Shown here: positions 42,014 to 50,847 of the stretch, piece after piece | How the letters are laid out: every line of letters starts with the position of its first letter | Numbering within the stretch: the first letter of the stretch is position 1 | Assembly (NCBI GenBank): GCA_905215505.1 | Contig: CAJMPU010000012.1 | Coordinates: 1 to 64,000, forward strand | Direction of reading: 5' to 3' | Length of the DNA stretch: 64,000 nucleotides | From: an uncultured bacterium | GTDB taxonomy: Bacteria; Actinomycetota; Coriobacteriia; Coriobacteriales; Coriobacteriaceae | Position numbers and translations under genes: made by a program | The notes under the pieces: model-generated | Seen by the model: the letters and a program-made list of their open reading frames with translations, nothing else | What the model was told of the DNA's origin: nothing | Databases searched by the model: none

Positions 42014-43501
42014 ATGTCCACTACCGATGCTTCCCAGATCCACGACCTGCGCTCCGCGCTCGACTTTTTGCGCGAGATGCCGGGCCAGCTGCTCGAGACC
42101 GACACCCAGGTCGATCCCGATGCCGAGGTCTCGGGCGTCTATCGCCACGTCGGTGCCGGCGGCACCGTTATGCGTCCGACCAAAGAGGGTCCGGCGATGG
42201 TCTTCAACAACGTCAAGGGCTTTGACGATGCCAAGGTCTGCATCGGCATGCTTGCCAGCCGCAAGCGCGTTGCCGCCCTGCTCGACCTGGACGAGGAGCA
42301 CCTGGGCCTCGAGATCGGTAAGCGCTTCGAGAACCTGATCGCGCCCGAGCAGATCGCCGAGGGCAAGCATGTCGACTGCCAGGAGGTCGTGTACAAGGCG
42401 ACCGACGAGGGCTTTGACCTGCGCAAGATCGTTCCCGCTCCCACCAACACCCCCGTCGACGGCGGCCCCTACATCACCATGGGCCTCGCCTACGGCACGA
42501 GCCCCGACGGCTCCCAGTCCGACGTGACCATCCACCGCTTCTCCTGCGTCGACAAGGACAAGCTTGCCATGTGGATTACCCCCGGCAGCCGTCACCTGGG
42601 CGCGTTCTTTGACGAGTACTGCCAGCGCGGCGAAGACATGCCCATCTCCATCTCCATCGGTTTGGACCCCGCCGTGTACATGTGCTGCGGTTTTGAGGCT
42701 CCCACCACGCCGCTCGGCTTCAACGAGCTGCAGATCGCCGGCGCCCTGCGCGGCCACGCCGTCGAGCTTGCCGACTGCGTCACCGTTCCGCAGAAGTGCA
42801 TTGCCAATGCCGAGTACGTGCTCGAGGGCTATCTCATGCACGACGAGACCATCAACGAGGATGTCAACGGCCACGGCTACGCCATGCCCGAGTTCCCCGG
42901 CTACACCGGCGGCGCCAAGGTCTGCCCGGTGATCAAGATCACCGCCGTCACCACGCGCGTCAATCCCATCATGGAGAGCTGCATCGGTCCTTCGCACGAG
43001 CACGTTTCCATGGCGGGCATCCCCACCGAGGCTTCCATCTACAAGATGGTCGAGACCGCTATCCCGGGCCGCCTGCTCAACGTTCACGCCGCCCCCTGCG
43101 GCGGCGGCAAGTTCGTTGCCATCATGCAGTTCAAGAAGTCGAGCAAAAATGACGAGGGCCGTCAGCGCAACGCCGCCATGCTCGCCTTCTCGGCATTCTC
43201 CGAGCTCAAGCACGTCATCCTTGTTGACGAGGACGTCGACATCTTCGATATGAGCGACGTGATGTGGGCCATGACCACGCGCTTCCAGGCCGACGTGGAC
43301 CTCATCACCATCCCCGGCTGCCACTGCCACGTACTCGATCCGTCCAACGACCCTGCGTTCGACCCCACGATCCGCGAGCACGGCATCGCCTGCAAGGCCA
43401 TCTTCGACTGCACGGTCCCGTTCAACCTTAAGAAGAACTTCATCCGCTCGCAGTTCATGGAGATCGACAAGGACAAGTGGGCAGCAGAGCTCGCTTTCTA
43501 G
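42014..43501 (+). CDS. UbiD-family prenyl-FMN-dependent decarboxylase
   Basis: Non-oxidative (de)carboxylase of 495 residues using prenylated FMN, similar in length and context to gallate/hydroxybenzoate decarboxylases such as LpdC. Conserved UbiD blocks include ITMGLAYGTSPDG, WITPGSRHLGAFFDEY, the segment MPEFPGYTGG and DEDVDIFDMSDVMWAMTTR. In my manual alignment with fungal Fdc1, Glu282 is kept (PEF) but the Glu277 position is Gly, which may reflect a phenolic-acid subclass. AAAGGAG precedes the ATG at 42014. Followed 37 bases later by ubiX. The substrate is probably an aromatic acid; inference. Confidence 0.92.
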   Translation: MSTTDASQIHDLRSALDFLREMPGQLLETDTQVDPDAEVSGVYRHVGAGGTVMRPTKEGPAMVFNNVKGFDDAKVCIGMLASRKRVAALLDLDEEHLGLEIGKRFENLIAPEQIAEGKHVDCQEVVYKATDEGFDLRKIVPAPTNTPVDGGPYITMGLAYGTSPDGSQSDVTIHRFSCVDKDKLAMWITPGSRHLGAFFDEYCQRGEDMPISISIGLDPAVYMCCGFEAPTTPLGFNELQIAGALRGHAVELADCVTVPQKCIANAEYVLEGYLMHDETINEDVNGHGYAMPEFPGYTGGAKVCPVIKITAVTTRVNPIMESCIGPSHEHVSMAGIPTEASIYKMVETAIPGRLLNVHAAPCGGGKFVAIMQFKKSSKNDEGRQRNAAMLAFSAFSELKHVILVDEDVDIFDMSDVMWAMTTRFQADVDLITIPGCHCHVLDPSNDPAFDPTIREHGIACKAIFDCTVPFNLKKNFIRSQFMEIDKDKWAAELAF

Positions 43502-43538
43502 TACGTAGCCCCACCAAGTAACTAAGTAAGGAGTTGTC

Positions 43539-44117
43539 ATGCCTGAGTCTTCTGTCCGTCCCCGCCGCATTGTCGTTGGCGTGTCTGGCGCCAGCGGTGC
43601 CGCGCTGGGTCTTGAGTGCCTCAAATGCCTGCGCCAGGCCGGTGCCGAGTCGGCACTTGTCGTCACGCGCGGGGGAGAGATTACCATCGAGCAGGAGCTC
43701 GGCATGACGCTCGACGAGTTTGCCGCGCACGCCGATGTGGTCTACGACAACAAGAACATCGGCGCCGCCATCGCAAGCGGTACCTATCCGGTCGACGGCA
43801 TGATCGTGGCGCCCTGCTCCATGAAGACGCTCGCCGGCATCGCGAGCGGCTACAGCGAAAACCTGTTGCTGCGTGCGGCCGACGTGCAGATGAAAGAGCA
43901 GCGCCGCCTGGTGCTCATGGTGCGCGAGACGCCCTTCAGCGCCATTCACGTCGACAACATGGCGCGCCTGGCGCGCGTGCCGGGCGTCATGCTCATGCCG
44001 CCCGTGCTCACGTTTTACAACGGCCCCGCCACGCTCGACGACGCGGTGCATCACATCGCCGCCAAGGCGCTCGAGGCCGTCGGCGTGTCATGTGAAAACT
44101 ATAAGCGCTGGTCATAG
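43539..44117 (+). CDS. ubiX: UbiX-family flavin prenyltransferase
   Basis: Flavin prenyltransferase of 192 residues that attaches a dimethylallyl group from DMAP (or DMAPP) to FMN, making the cofactor of UbiD. The N-terminal flavin-binding motif is VGVSGASGAALGLECL, with the mid-protein APCSMKTLAGIASGYSENLL and the C-terminal VLTFYNGPATLDDAVHHI. Length is standard. AAGGAG precedes the ATG. Tight spacing after ubiD indicates co-transcription, and the LpdD-Idi fusion nearby could serve its prenyl supply. Confidence 0.95.
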   Translation: MPESSVRPRRIVVGVSGASGAALGLECLKCLRQAGAESALVVTRGGEITIEQELGMTLDEFAAHADVVYDNKNIGAAIASGTYPVDGMIVAPCSMKTLAGIASGYSENLLLRAADVQMKEQRRLVLMVRETPFSAIHVDNMARLARVPGVMLMPPVLTFYNGPATLDDAVHHIAAKALEAVGVSCENYKRWS

Positions 44118-44149
44118 GCGTCTTTAGGGTAGGATACGAGGAGTGTTTG

Positions 44150-44177
44150 AGCCCGCTGCCCCTGTGGGCGGCGGGCT
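44150..44177 (+). terminator. hairpin between ubiX and merR
   Basis: AGCCCGC, a mismatch, then GCCC pair with GGGC and GCGGGCT around loop CTGT; TTT follows. It ends the decarboxylase operon, although the MerR ribosome site starts only 10 bases later. Confidence 0.65.
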
Positions 44178-44197
44178 TTGGTGTGTCGGGAGGACCT

Positions 44198-45067
44198 ATG
44201 CAGACGGGCATGTATGCGATCAGCGAGATGGCGAGCTTGTTCAATGTTTCGCGTCAAACGCTCATCTATTACGACAAGATCGGCCTGTTTAAGCCCGCCG
44301 TGGTTAACGAAAAAGGCTACCGTTTCTATTCGCCCACGCAGATCCCGCTCATGCGTCTGATCTGCATGCTGCGCGACCTGGGGCTCGAACTCGACGAGAT
44401 TGACCGCCTGACCTCGACGTTCGACATTGGCGAGATGACCGATCACCTGCGCTCGCGGGTGCAGGCGCTCGATGAACAGATTGCCGGGCTCAAAGCCGAG
44501 CGCGCGAGTGTGCAGGAGCGTCTGAGCTTTTACGACGAGGCGGTTTACTGGCGCGAGCGCGAGGGCAAGCCGGAGCTCAAACAGTTTGAGCGCCGCTACG
44601 TGGTCTTTGAGGAGTTTCCGGGCGATATCGAGCGCGGCCGCTCGATGCTTCACCCCACGCTCATGCGGGCGATTCTGCGCATGCGTACGTTGACGGGCAC
44701 GCGCCCCATGCGCGGTTGGGGCGCCATGCTGCGTCGCGAGGCACTGCATTCCGACGACCCTATCGCCGGCGCCGGCTCCTTTGCCGTACTGCCGCGCGGT
44801 GCCGAGGAACTGCTGCCGAGCGATCCCGCCGAGCTGGCAGAGATCGGCATCGAAGTGCTGCCCGAGGGCACGTATCTGTGCATGAGCCGCTGGGGTATGC
44901 CGTACGAGCCCGAGGGCATCCGCGCCATCGTTGCCTGCATGGACGAGCACGCGCTCCAGCCCATCGGCAACGCCTTCGACTTTTGCTACCTCGATACCAC
45001 GAGCTACGACGAGTCCCACCAAGAGGACTTCTGCTGCATCCAAATCCCCGTCACCCTCGCAATGTGA
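44198..45067 (+). CDS. MerR-family regulator with C-terminal effector domain
   Basis: Activator/repressor of 289 residues. The MerR helix-turn-helix is YAISEMASLFNVSRQTLIYYDKIGLFKP, followed by a coiled dimer helix and a C-terminal GyrI/BmrR-like ligand-binding region. MerR proteins twist promoters with 19-bp spacers, and two such promoters carrying a shared dyad lie at 39159 and 40299, so I infer it controls the whole UbiD cluster and senses its substrate. ATG at 44198 follows GGGAGG. The gene ends ...LAM with a stop supplied by a family A palindrome. Confidence 0.88.
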   Translation: MQTGMYAISEMASLFNVSRQTLIYYDKIGLFKPAVVNEKGYRFYSPTQIPLMRLICMLRDLGLELDEIDRLTSTFDIGEMTDHLRSRVQALDEQIAGLKAERASVQERLSFYDEAVYWREREGKPELKQFERRYVVFEEFPGDIERGRSMLHPTLMRAILRMRTLTGTRPMRGWGAMLRREALHSDDPIAGAGSFAVLPRGAEELLPSDPAELAEIGIEVLPEGTYLCMSRWGMPYEPEGIRAIVACMDEHALQPIGNAFDFCYLDTTSYDESHQEDFCCIQIPVTLAM

Positions 45068-45090
45068 CAAAGGGACAGTCCCTTTGTCAC
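45061..45090. repeat. family A palindrome (copy 5)
   Basis: Perfect except for the last three bases of the right arm. Its first eight bases (AATGTGAC) provide the terminal Met codon and the TGA stop of the merR gene. Confidence 0.9.
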
Positions 45091-45103
45091 AGCCACGCCC
45101 ATT

Positions 45104-45183
45104 TCTTAGAAACTTGCAAAATCTGCAAGTTTCTAAGATAACATCTTATAAACTTGCAGATAATGCAAGTTTATAAGATGTTA
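45104..45183. promoter_or_regulatory. tandem perfect palindromes before second DUF4143 ATPase
   Basis: Palindrome 1 has 15-base arms (TCTTAGAAACTTGCA) around AAATC, 45104-45138. Palindrome 2 has 20-base arms around GATAA, 45139-45183. Both contain AAACTTGCA-N5-TGCAAGTTT and their centres are 40 bases apart. Very AT-rich compared with the surroundings. Likely operators for the ATPase gene at 45211, or a repeat carried with it. Confidence 0.75.
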
Positions 45184-45210
45184 CGTCTGGCCGGGCGCTA
45201 GGGAGACCCT

Positions 45211-46527
45211 ATGAACATCGTTCGCCGAAGCCGCTATCTTGATCGACTCATTGCTTTTCAGGATACCGACCTCATCAAAATCGTGACGGGCATACGCCGT
45301 TGCGGCAAATCCACGTTATTGGACATGATGAGGGAGCACCTGGCGCAACAGGGGGTGCCGGCAGAGCGTTTGCTGACCTTTAAGATGGAATCTCTAGAGT
45401 ACGCGGGGATTACAGATTACCTGACGTTTTATCGCATGGTTCGGGAGCGCATCAACGGTGTCGATCGCCCCTATCTGTTCTTTGACGAGCTCCAGAATGT
45501 CGAGGGCTGGGAAAAGGCGGTTAACTCGCTCCGAATCGATTTGCCGTGCGATATCTATGTCACGGGCTCCAATGCCTTTTTGCTATCGAGCGAGCTTGCA
45601 ACGCTTATCTCGGGCCGGTATATCGAGGTCAAGATGCAGCCGCTCACGTTTGGCGAGTATCTTGATTTTCGCTCGATTGATGCGGCCGTCGCCGAAGGGC
45701 TTGGCGAGAGGGCCGAGCTCGTTTCCAAGACGGGCGATCGCCTTAATTCAAACACCGTGCTCGAGCAGTACATAACCTATGGCGGCATGCCGTTTCTGGC
45801 TCATGACGAGCCGAGACGCGAGGCGTGCCGTGACTACATCCGCAGCCTCTATCAGACGATTGTCGCGCGCGATATCCTATTGCGCGCGACGCGTAGAGGT
45901 CGCGGAGCTATCACCAAGCGCGACGTTCTCGAGCGGCTCTGTGCGTATCTGGCAGACAACATTTCCAATCAAACCTCGGTCAACAAAATCGTAGGGACGC
46001 TCAACGAATCGGCAGGCGGTAAGACCAACGCATCGACGGTGTCGGCGTATATTGACGCTCTGGAAGAGACGTACCTGTTTACCAAGGTAAAAAGGTATGA
46101 CGTCAAGGGGCGGGAGCTTCTCAAGACAGGCGGTAAATATTACATAGCCGACACGGGAATCCGCAGCTATCTTGACGGATATAGAGGCAGCGATAGCGGA
46201 AGGATGCTCGAGAACGTTATCTACAACCAGCTTGTCTTTGAAGGATACGAAGTGTTTTGCGGCCATCTGCGCGCGGGGGAAATCGACTTTGTCGCAATCG
46301 GCGAGGGATCGGACCGTAAATATATCCAGGTTACCGAACGGATCGATGCCGAGGCGACCAGAGAGCGCGAGCTGCGACCGCTCAAACTAAACACGCTGGG
46401 AAAAATCCCTGATTCGTACGAGAAGATCCTGATCGTCAGGGATGGTGAGCATCCAACAGACATCGACGGCATCAGAATCGTAGGGGCGGTCGACTTCTTG
46501 CTGAGAAACAAGATCGCCCACGGCTAA
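45211..46527 (+). CDS. AAA ATPase with C-terminal DUF4143 domain (second paralogue)
   Basis: P-loop ATPase of 438 residues from the AAA_14/DUF4143 group, but of a different subfamily from the gene at 27529. Walker A is GIRRCGKS (27-34) and Walker B YLFFDELQN. The C-terminal region has GEIDFVAIG and then YIQVTE, so the nuclease-like ExK of the first paralogue is altered here. AGGGAG precedes the ATG. It is preceded by two tandem palindromes and followed seven bases after its stop by a family A palindrome. Function unknown; such genes are frequent and repeated in anaerobic gut bacteria. Confidence 0.85.
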   Translation: MNIVRRSRYLDRLIAFQDTDLIKIVTGIRRCGKSTLLDMMREHLAQQGVPAERLLTFKMESLEYAGITDYLTFYRMVRERINGVDRPYLFFDELQNVEGWEKAVNSLRIDLPCDIYVTGSNAFLLSSELATLISGRYIEVKMQPLTFGEYLDFRSIDAAVAEGLGERAELVSKTGDRLNSNTVLEQYITYGGMPFLAHDEPRREACRDYIRSLYQTIVARDILLRATRRGRGAITKRDVLERLCAYLADNISNQTSVNKIVGTLNESAGGKTNASTVSAYIDALEETYLFTKVKRYDVKGRELLKTGGKYYIADTGIRSYLDGYRGSDSGRMLENVIYNQLVFEGYEVFCGHLRAGEIDFVAIGEGSDRKYIQVTERIDAEATRERELRPLKLNTLGKIPDSYEKILIVRDGEHPTDIDGIRIVGAVDFLLRNKIAHG

Positions 46528-46533
46528 ACGCAA

Positions 46534-46566
46534 AATGTGACAAAGGGACAGTCCCTTTGTCACATT
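46534..46566. repeat. family A palindrome (copy 6, perfect)
   Basis: Both 16-base arms perfect, centre A at 46550. Begins seven bases after the ATPase stop codon. Confidence 0.92.
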
Positions 46567-46641
46567 CCGTGCGAGCTCCTGTGCCATCTGGGGGTATAAG
46601 GCTAGCAAGTGTTTATTTGCGAGGCCAAGGGGGCGCCCCGT

Positions 46642-47511
46642 ATGGATATCGATACCTTTGAGTGGTGGTATAGCGAGGGCGAGGCTCCGGACGAAGAGTG
46701 GGACGAGCCCGCGCCGTGTGACGTGTCGAGCGACGAGGACGAGACCGGCAACGATGCCGGTGCCGAGCCTGAAGCCGCCTCCGATGCCGCCGAACTCCTA
46801 ACTTTTGAACAGGCCTGGGCCCAGGCCGAGGCCGACGAGGCAAAGGCCGATGCTACGGCCACGCTCGGCGAGCCAGCCGACATGTCCATCTCGCCGGCAA
46901 AGACCCCGCAGCCGCGCCACACCATCGACCCCGATAGCACGGCATCCTTCAGCATTCTCGACGTGCCCTCGCAGGGTGCTCAGGCGCCCGCGCCCACACG
47001 TCGCCCCAATCTGTCTCGCGAGGAAGATGCAGGACGTCGCTCGCCGCTCGGCCCCATCCTTATCGCCTTTATGGCCGGCGTTATCGCATGCTCGGTAATT
47101 GGAAACGTCTGGAGCCATGTTGAACAACAGCGCCAAGACGCCGCCAAGGTCGAGATGTCTGTCGAGCAATCGCTCAGCCGCACGCGCTCGGTGCATGTGT
47201 CGGTCGAGGTTAAGGACGGTGCGACATGGGACACCGCCCGCGGCGACAGCCAGATGCTCATCCATATCGTGGGCCGCACGCTCAAGGGACAAGCAATCGA
47301 CGAGTATCAATACGTCAATTCCGAAGGTGACGGTATCGAGCTCAAGCCCGGCGACTACGAGCTCACGGTCGATGAGCCGCCCGTCGCCACCGACGGCACG
47401 CGTTACCGCGCCTCAAAGCGCATGGTTCCGGTGAGCTTTAATTCACAGGCGCCCGATACGGTCGATAGCACGCCACAGGGCGGGTTTGACCTTTACGCTA
47501 TTGCTCAATAA
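46642..47511 (+). CDS. hypothetical single-pass membrane protein with acidic N-terminus
   Basis: Protein of 289 residues that I do not recognise. Residues 1-130 are highly acidic and low-complexity, 136-157 form one hydrophobic helix (GPILIAFMAGVIACSVIGNV), and the C-terminal ~130 residues form a probable extracytoplasmic beta-rich domain (VHVSVEVKDGATW, GIELKPGDYELTVDEPP). I use the ATG at 46642, preceded by AAGGGGG; an in-frame GTG at 46609 is possible. Monocistronic between an ATPase and an epimerase gene, so context gives no clue. Confidence 0.65.
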   Translation: MDIDTFEWWYSEGEAPDEEWDEPAPCDVSSDEDETGNDAGAEPEAASDAAELLTFEQAWAQAEADEAKADATATLGEPADMSISPAKTPQPRHTIDPDSTASFSILDVPSQGAQAPAPTRRPNLSREEDAGRRSPLGPILIAFMAGVIACSVIGNVWSHVEQQRQDAAKVEMSVEQSLSRTRSVHVSVEVKDGATWDTARGDSQMLIHIVGRTLKGQAIDEYQYVNSEGDGIELKPGDYELTVDEPPVATDGTRYRASKRMVPVSFNSQAPDTVDSTPQGGFDLYAIAQ

Positions 47512-47590
47512 CTGCGCCTGACGCTCAACCCCGCCGCCAAGAGTGGGACAATAGCCCTCGACACTGTTGTTTACTTTTGGAGGAAGTAGC

Positions 47591-48484
47591 ATGTCCACCG
47601 TCACCACCATCAAGCGCGGCGGCCTTACCGCGGCCATCGATTCCATGGGCGCCCAGCTCACGAGCCTTGCCCTCAACGGCAACGAGTATCTGTGGCAGGG
47701 CGACCCGGCCTTTTGGGGCAAGCACGCGCCCATTCTGTTCCCCATTGTGGGCTCGTTGCGCAACAACACGGCGACGTCTGCGGCCGGCACCTGCGAGATG
47801 GCGCGTCACGGACTCGCGCGCATCGTCGAGCACAAGCTGGTCGAGGTCTCCGAGGACGGCTCGTCCGTCACCTACGAGATCACCGACACGCCCGAGTCGC
47901 TCAAGGCTTTCCCCTTCCACTTTAAGCTCAACATGACCTATGCCCTGACCGGCGACGCCACGCTTACCCAGACTTTTGCCGTCACCAACACCGGCGACGT
48001 GGACCTGCCGTTCTCGGTGGGCGGCCACCCCGCATTTAACGTGCCCGCCCCCGGTGCTGAGGATGAGACGTTCGAGGATTACGAGCTGGCGTTTACCGAG
48101 GCTTGGACTAACGAGGCCCCCGTCATCACGCCCGATGGCCTTATGACGTTCGAGGGTAGCTACAAGGCGCCCGATAACTCGGACGTGCTGCCCATCACGC
48201 ACCGCAGCTTCGATAACGACGCCATCATGTTCACCGATACCCCGGGCTCCACGCTCACGCTGCGCGGTCGCAAGTCGGGCCACGGCGTCAAGATCGACTT
48301 TGAGGGCTTTAAGTACATCGGCGTGTGGTCTGCCGCCAACGACGCCCCGTTTGTGGCGCTCGAGCCCTGGACCGGCCACACCACCATGGACACCGAGGAC
48401 GACGTCTTTGAGCACAAGGTCAACACCATCACGCTGGCGCCGGGCGAGACAGACGTCCGCAGCTTTAGCGTCACCTTGCTCTAG
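47591..48484 (+). CDS. aldose 1-epimerase family protein (LacX-like)
   Basis: Galactose-mutarotase-fold enzyme of 297 residues interconverting alpha and beta anomers of a sugar or sugar phosphate. It shows RGGLTAAIDSMGAQLTSL near the N-terminus, PILFPIVGSLRNN, the catalytic-region histidine in SVGGHPAFNVP and the C-terminal EPWTGH. The LacX/YeaD-like branch fits the LFPIVG pattern. GGAGGAAG precedes the ATG at 47591. A structured hairpin element follows the stop codon. Confidence 0.87.
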   Translation: MSTVTTIKRGGLTAAIDSMGAQLTSLALNGNEYLWQGDPAFWGKHAPILFPIVGSLRNNTATSAAGTCEMARHGLARIVEHKLVEVSEDGSSVTYEITDTPESLKAFPFHFKLNMTYALTGDATLTQTFAVTNTGDVDLPFSVGGHPAFNVPAPGAEDETFEDYELAFTEAWTNEAPVITPDGLMTFEGSYKAPDNSDVLPITHRSFDNDAIMFTDTPGSTLTLRGRKSGHGVKIDFEGFKYIGVWSAANDAPFVALEPWTGHTTMDTEDDVFEHKVNTITLAPGETDVRSFSVTLL

Positions 48485-48488
48485 AGGT

Positions 48489-48596
48489 TCCGCCGTTCTA
48501 ACGAACGGCGGACCGGCCGACGCTGCGCGCCGCCCAGAGCGACAATTTGTCATTCAAAAGGCAAGGCATGACCAGAAGGTCTATGCCTTGCCTTTT
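48489..48596 (+). ncRNA. two-hairpin 3'-UTR element with GACC-AGAA-GGTC loop
   Basis: Hairpin 1 is TCCGCCGTTC-TAAC-GAACGGCGGA (48489-48512). After the linker GGCCGACGCTGCG...GCGACAATTTGTCATTCAA comes hairpin 2: a 14-base stem enclosing GACC-AGAA-GGTC plus one bulged base (48556-48596), ending CCTTTT. The same plan recurs at 54491 with different but still paired stems and the same linker bases. Hairpin 2 can also act as a terminator. Confidence 0.55.
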
Positions 48597-48740
48597 ACAT
48601 GTCAAGTGGTACATGGGGGCAGGCTGCTTTGCGCCAATCGTCCTCGTGTGTCTATTAATTTTTCGCGCACATGCCGCGCTGCTGGTTGTTGACGTATATC
48701 CTGTCTTATTGTCAGCAAAACGACATAGGGAAGGCATCAG

Positions 48741-49667
48741 ATGCAACCTCGACTACAGCGCGACGCGCAGGCCCAGCCGGTGTGCAGTCGTCGCATCTTC
48801 TTGGGTAGCGCTCTCGCTGCGAGCGCTTCTGTCGTCGCCGGCGCACTTGCCGGTTGCCAGCGCCCCTCCACGCTGGAAGTAGTTCAGCCCACGACAGGCG
48901 GCGGTCGCGATGACCTGTCCGATTCCGTTATCGGCAAGGATAAGATCCGCATCGGCATGGAGGCGGCCTACGCCCCGTACAACTGGCAGGTTTCCGAGGC
49001 CAGCGAGTTCACGATCCCCATCGATAACGTGCAGGGCGCTTATGCCGACGGCTACGACGTGCAGATCGCCAAGATCGTCTGCAAGGCCCTTGGCGGTGAG
49101 CCCGTTGCCGTCAAGCAGAGCTTCTCGGGCCTCATCGATTCACTTAACAATGGCCAGATCGACCTCATCATTGCCGGCATGAGCGCCACGCCCGAGCGCG
49201 AGGAGTCCGTCGGCTTTTCCGATCCGTACTTTATCGGCTACTTTGGCCTATTCGTAAAAGAGGGCTCGCCCTACCAAAACGCGACCAAGCTCAGCGACTT
49301 TAGCGGCGCCACGGTGCTCGGCCAAAAGGACACCATGCTCGATACCGTCATCGACGAAATCCCGGGCGTTGTGCACAAAAACCCGGTCGATTCGGTTCCC
49401 ACGGTGTTTTCGAACCTGCTGCAGGGCACGTGCGACGCCGTGACCTACAACACTGAGAACGAAAAGGGCTATATGGCCCAAAACCCGGGTATCGTGCCGA
49501 TTCAATTTGCCGAGGGCGAGGGCTTTAAGCAGGAGGTCACGGCGAATGTCGGTTGCCGCAAGGGATCGGACAAACTGCTTAAGCTCATCGACAAGACACT
49601 CAAGGGCATCAGCCAGGAGGAGCGCGACCAGATGTGGGACGCGTGCCTCGACCGTCAGCCGGCATAG
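48741..49667 (+). CDS. amino-acid ABC transporter substrate-binding lipoprotein
   Basis: Family 3 solute-binding protein of 308 residues, lipid-anchored at the outer face of the membrane. The signal has a twin-arginine-like SRRIFLG, a hydrophobic stretch and the lipobox LAGC (Cys39). The mature protein shows IRIGMEAAYAPYNW, GYDVQIAKIVCKALG and DLIIAGMSATPEREESVGFSDPY, typical of polar amino-acid binders. First gene of an operon with a permease, an ATPase and an M20 peptidase. Ligand not determinable. Confidence 0.92.
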   Translation: MQPRLQRDAQAQPVCSRRIFLGSALAASASVVAGALAGCQRPSTLEVVQPTTGGGRDDLSDSVIGKDKIRIGMEAAYAPYNWQVSEASEFTIPIDNVQGAYADGYDVQIAKIVCKALGGEPVAVKQSFSGLIDSLNNGQIDLIIAGMSATPEREESVGFSDPYFIGYFGLFVKEGSPYQNATKLSDFSGATVLGQKDTMLDTVIDEIPGVVHKNPVDSVPTVFSNLLQGTCDAVTYNTENEKGYMAQNPGIVPIQFAEGEGFKQEVTANVGCRKGSDKLLKLIDKTLKGISQEERDQMWDACLDRQPA

Positions 49668-49676
49668 GGAGGCAGC

Positions 49677-50825
49677 ATGAAAGGCATCAATCGTCTGGCC
49701 TCCTTTATCAAGGCCGACCACCGTTATGTGTACCTGGGCACGAGCGTTATCGCGGCGCTCGGCTTGGCATTTAGCCAGCGCAACCCCACGCCGCTGAGCT
49801 TTTTGGCGCCCACCGGCATCTTCCAGGATTGCCTTTGGGCGATTCTTTGGGCCTGGATCGTCGTGTCGGCGGCGGCGCTGGTCACCAAGCTCATGCACTG
49901 GAGCGACTATCGCGAAAAGTCGCCGTTCGCCTCCGAGCGTTGCCGTCGCGGCGCGCGCCTGGGCAGCTATGTCGTGGTTGCCATCGCGGCGATCTTCTTT
50001 ATCGACCGCTGCGTCATGTCGTTTGTCGACCTGGTGCAGGTGAGCATTGTCTCGGACTCCAATCCCAGCGACTTTCTGTCGAGCTTGGTCTACATGACCT
50101 ACAAGAGCGGCGACTTCTTCATCCGTGGCATCGAGATCACCATCGCGCTTGCCACCTTCGGCACCGTCATCGCATTCTTCCTGGCGCTGCTCTTTGTGTT
50201 CCTGCGTATTCAGACCTTCGACCGCGTAGACAACGACCTGGTGCGCTTCTTTAAGAGCATCGGCCGCGGCTTTGCGACCGTCTACTCCACCATCGTGCGC
50301 GGCACGCCCATGATGGTCCAGGGCCTGCTCATCTATTACGCGGGCTTCACCGTTTTGCGCGGCATGGGCTTCGAGACCGCCCAGGCCAACCAGATCTGGA
50401 GTACCTTCACTGCCGGCCTCGTCACCATCTCGCTCAACTCTACCGCCTACATGATGGAGGTCCTGCGCGGCGGCATCGAGTCCATCGACCCCGGTCAGGC
50501 CGAGGCAGCGCGCTCGCTGGGTCTGTCACAGTGGCAAGCCATGCGCAAGGTCGTGTTCCCCCAGGGCATTAAAAATGCGATTCCGGCGCTCACCAACGAG
50601 CTCATCATCAACATCAAGGATTCGTCGGTGCTCTCGGTCATTGGCGTGTTTGACCTCATGTACGCCACCACCACTGTCGCCGGCGTGTACTACCGCCAGA
50701 TGGAGGTCTACTGCGTGGCGCTCGTGGTTTACCTGATCCTGACGCTCGTGGCGAGCCGCCTGCTCGAGGCCTTTGGCAAAAAGCTCGGCGCCGAGGCCCC
50801 GGCAACGCTGCCCAGCTCCAACTAG
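49677..50825 (+). CDS. amino-acid ABC transporter permease (HisM/GlnP type)
   Basis: Membrane permease of 382 residues, longer than the usual ~220-250 because two or three extra hydrophobic segments (residues ~15-115) precede the transport domain. The core has [18 protein letters not shown], the permease signature [14 protein letters not shown] and the ATPase-coupling loop [26 protein letters not shown] precedes the ATG, nine bases after the binding-protein stop. It pairs with the ATPase encoded next. The N-terminal extension is of unknown role. Confidence 0.92.
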   Translation: MKGINRLASFIKADHRYVYLGTSVIAALGLAFSQRNPTPLSFLAPTGIFQDCLWAILWAWIVVSAAALVTKLMHWSDYREKSPFASERCRRGARLGSYVVVAIAAIFFIDRCVMSFVDLVQVSIVSDSNPSDFLSSLVYMTYKSGDFFIRGIEITIALATFGTVIAFFLALLFVFLRIQTFDRVDNDLVRFFKSIGRGFATVYSTIVRGTPMMVQGLLIYYAGFTVLRGMGFETAQANQIWSTFTAGLVTISLNSTAYMMEVLRGGIESIDPGQAEAARSLGLSQWQAMRKVVFPQGIKNAIPALTNELIINIKDSSVLSVIGVFDLMYATTTVAGVYYRQMEVYCVALVVYLILTLVASRLLEAFGKKLGAEAPATLPSSN

Positions 50826-50847
50826 GCGCAAGACGAGGAGAATCATC

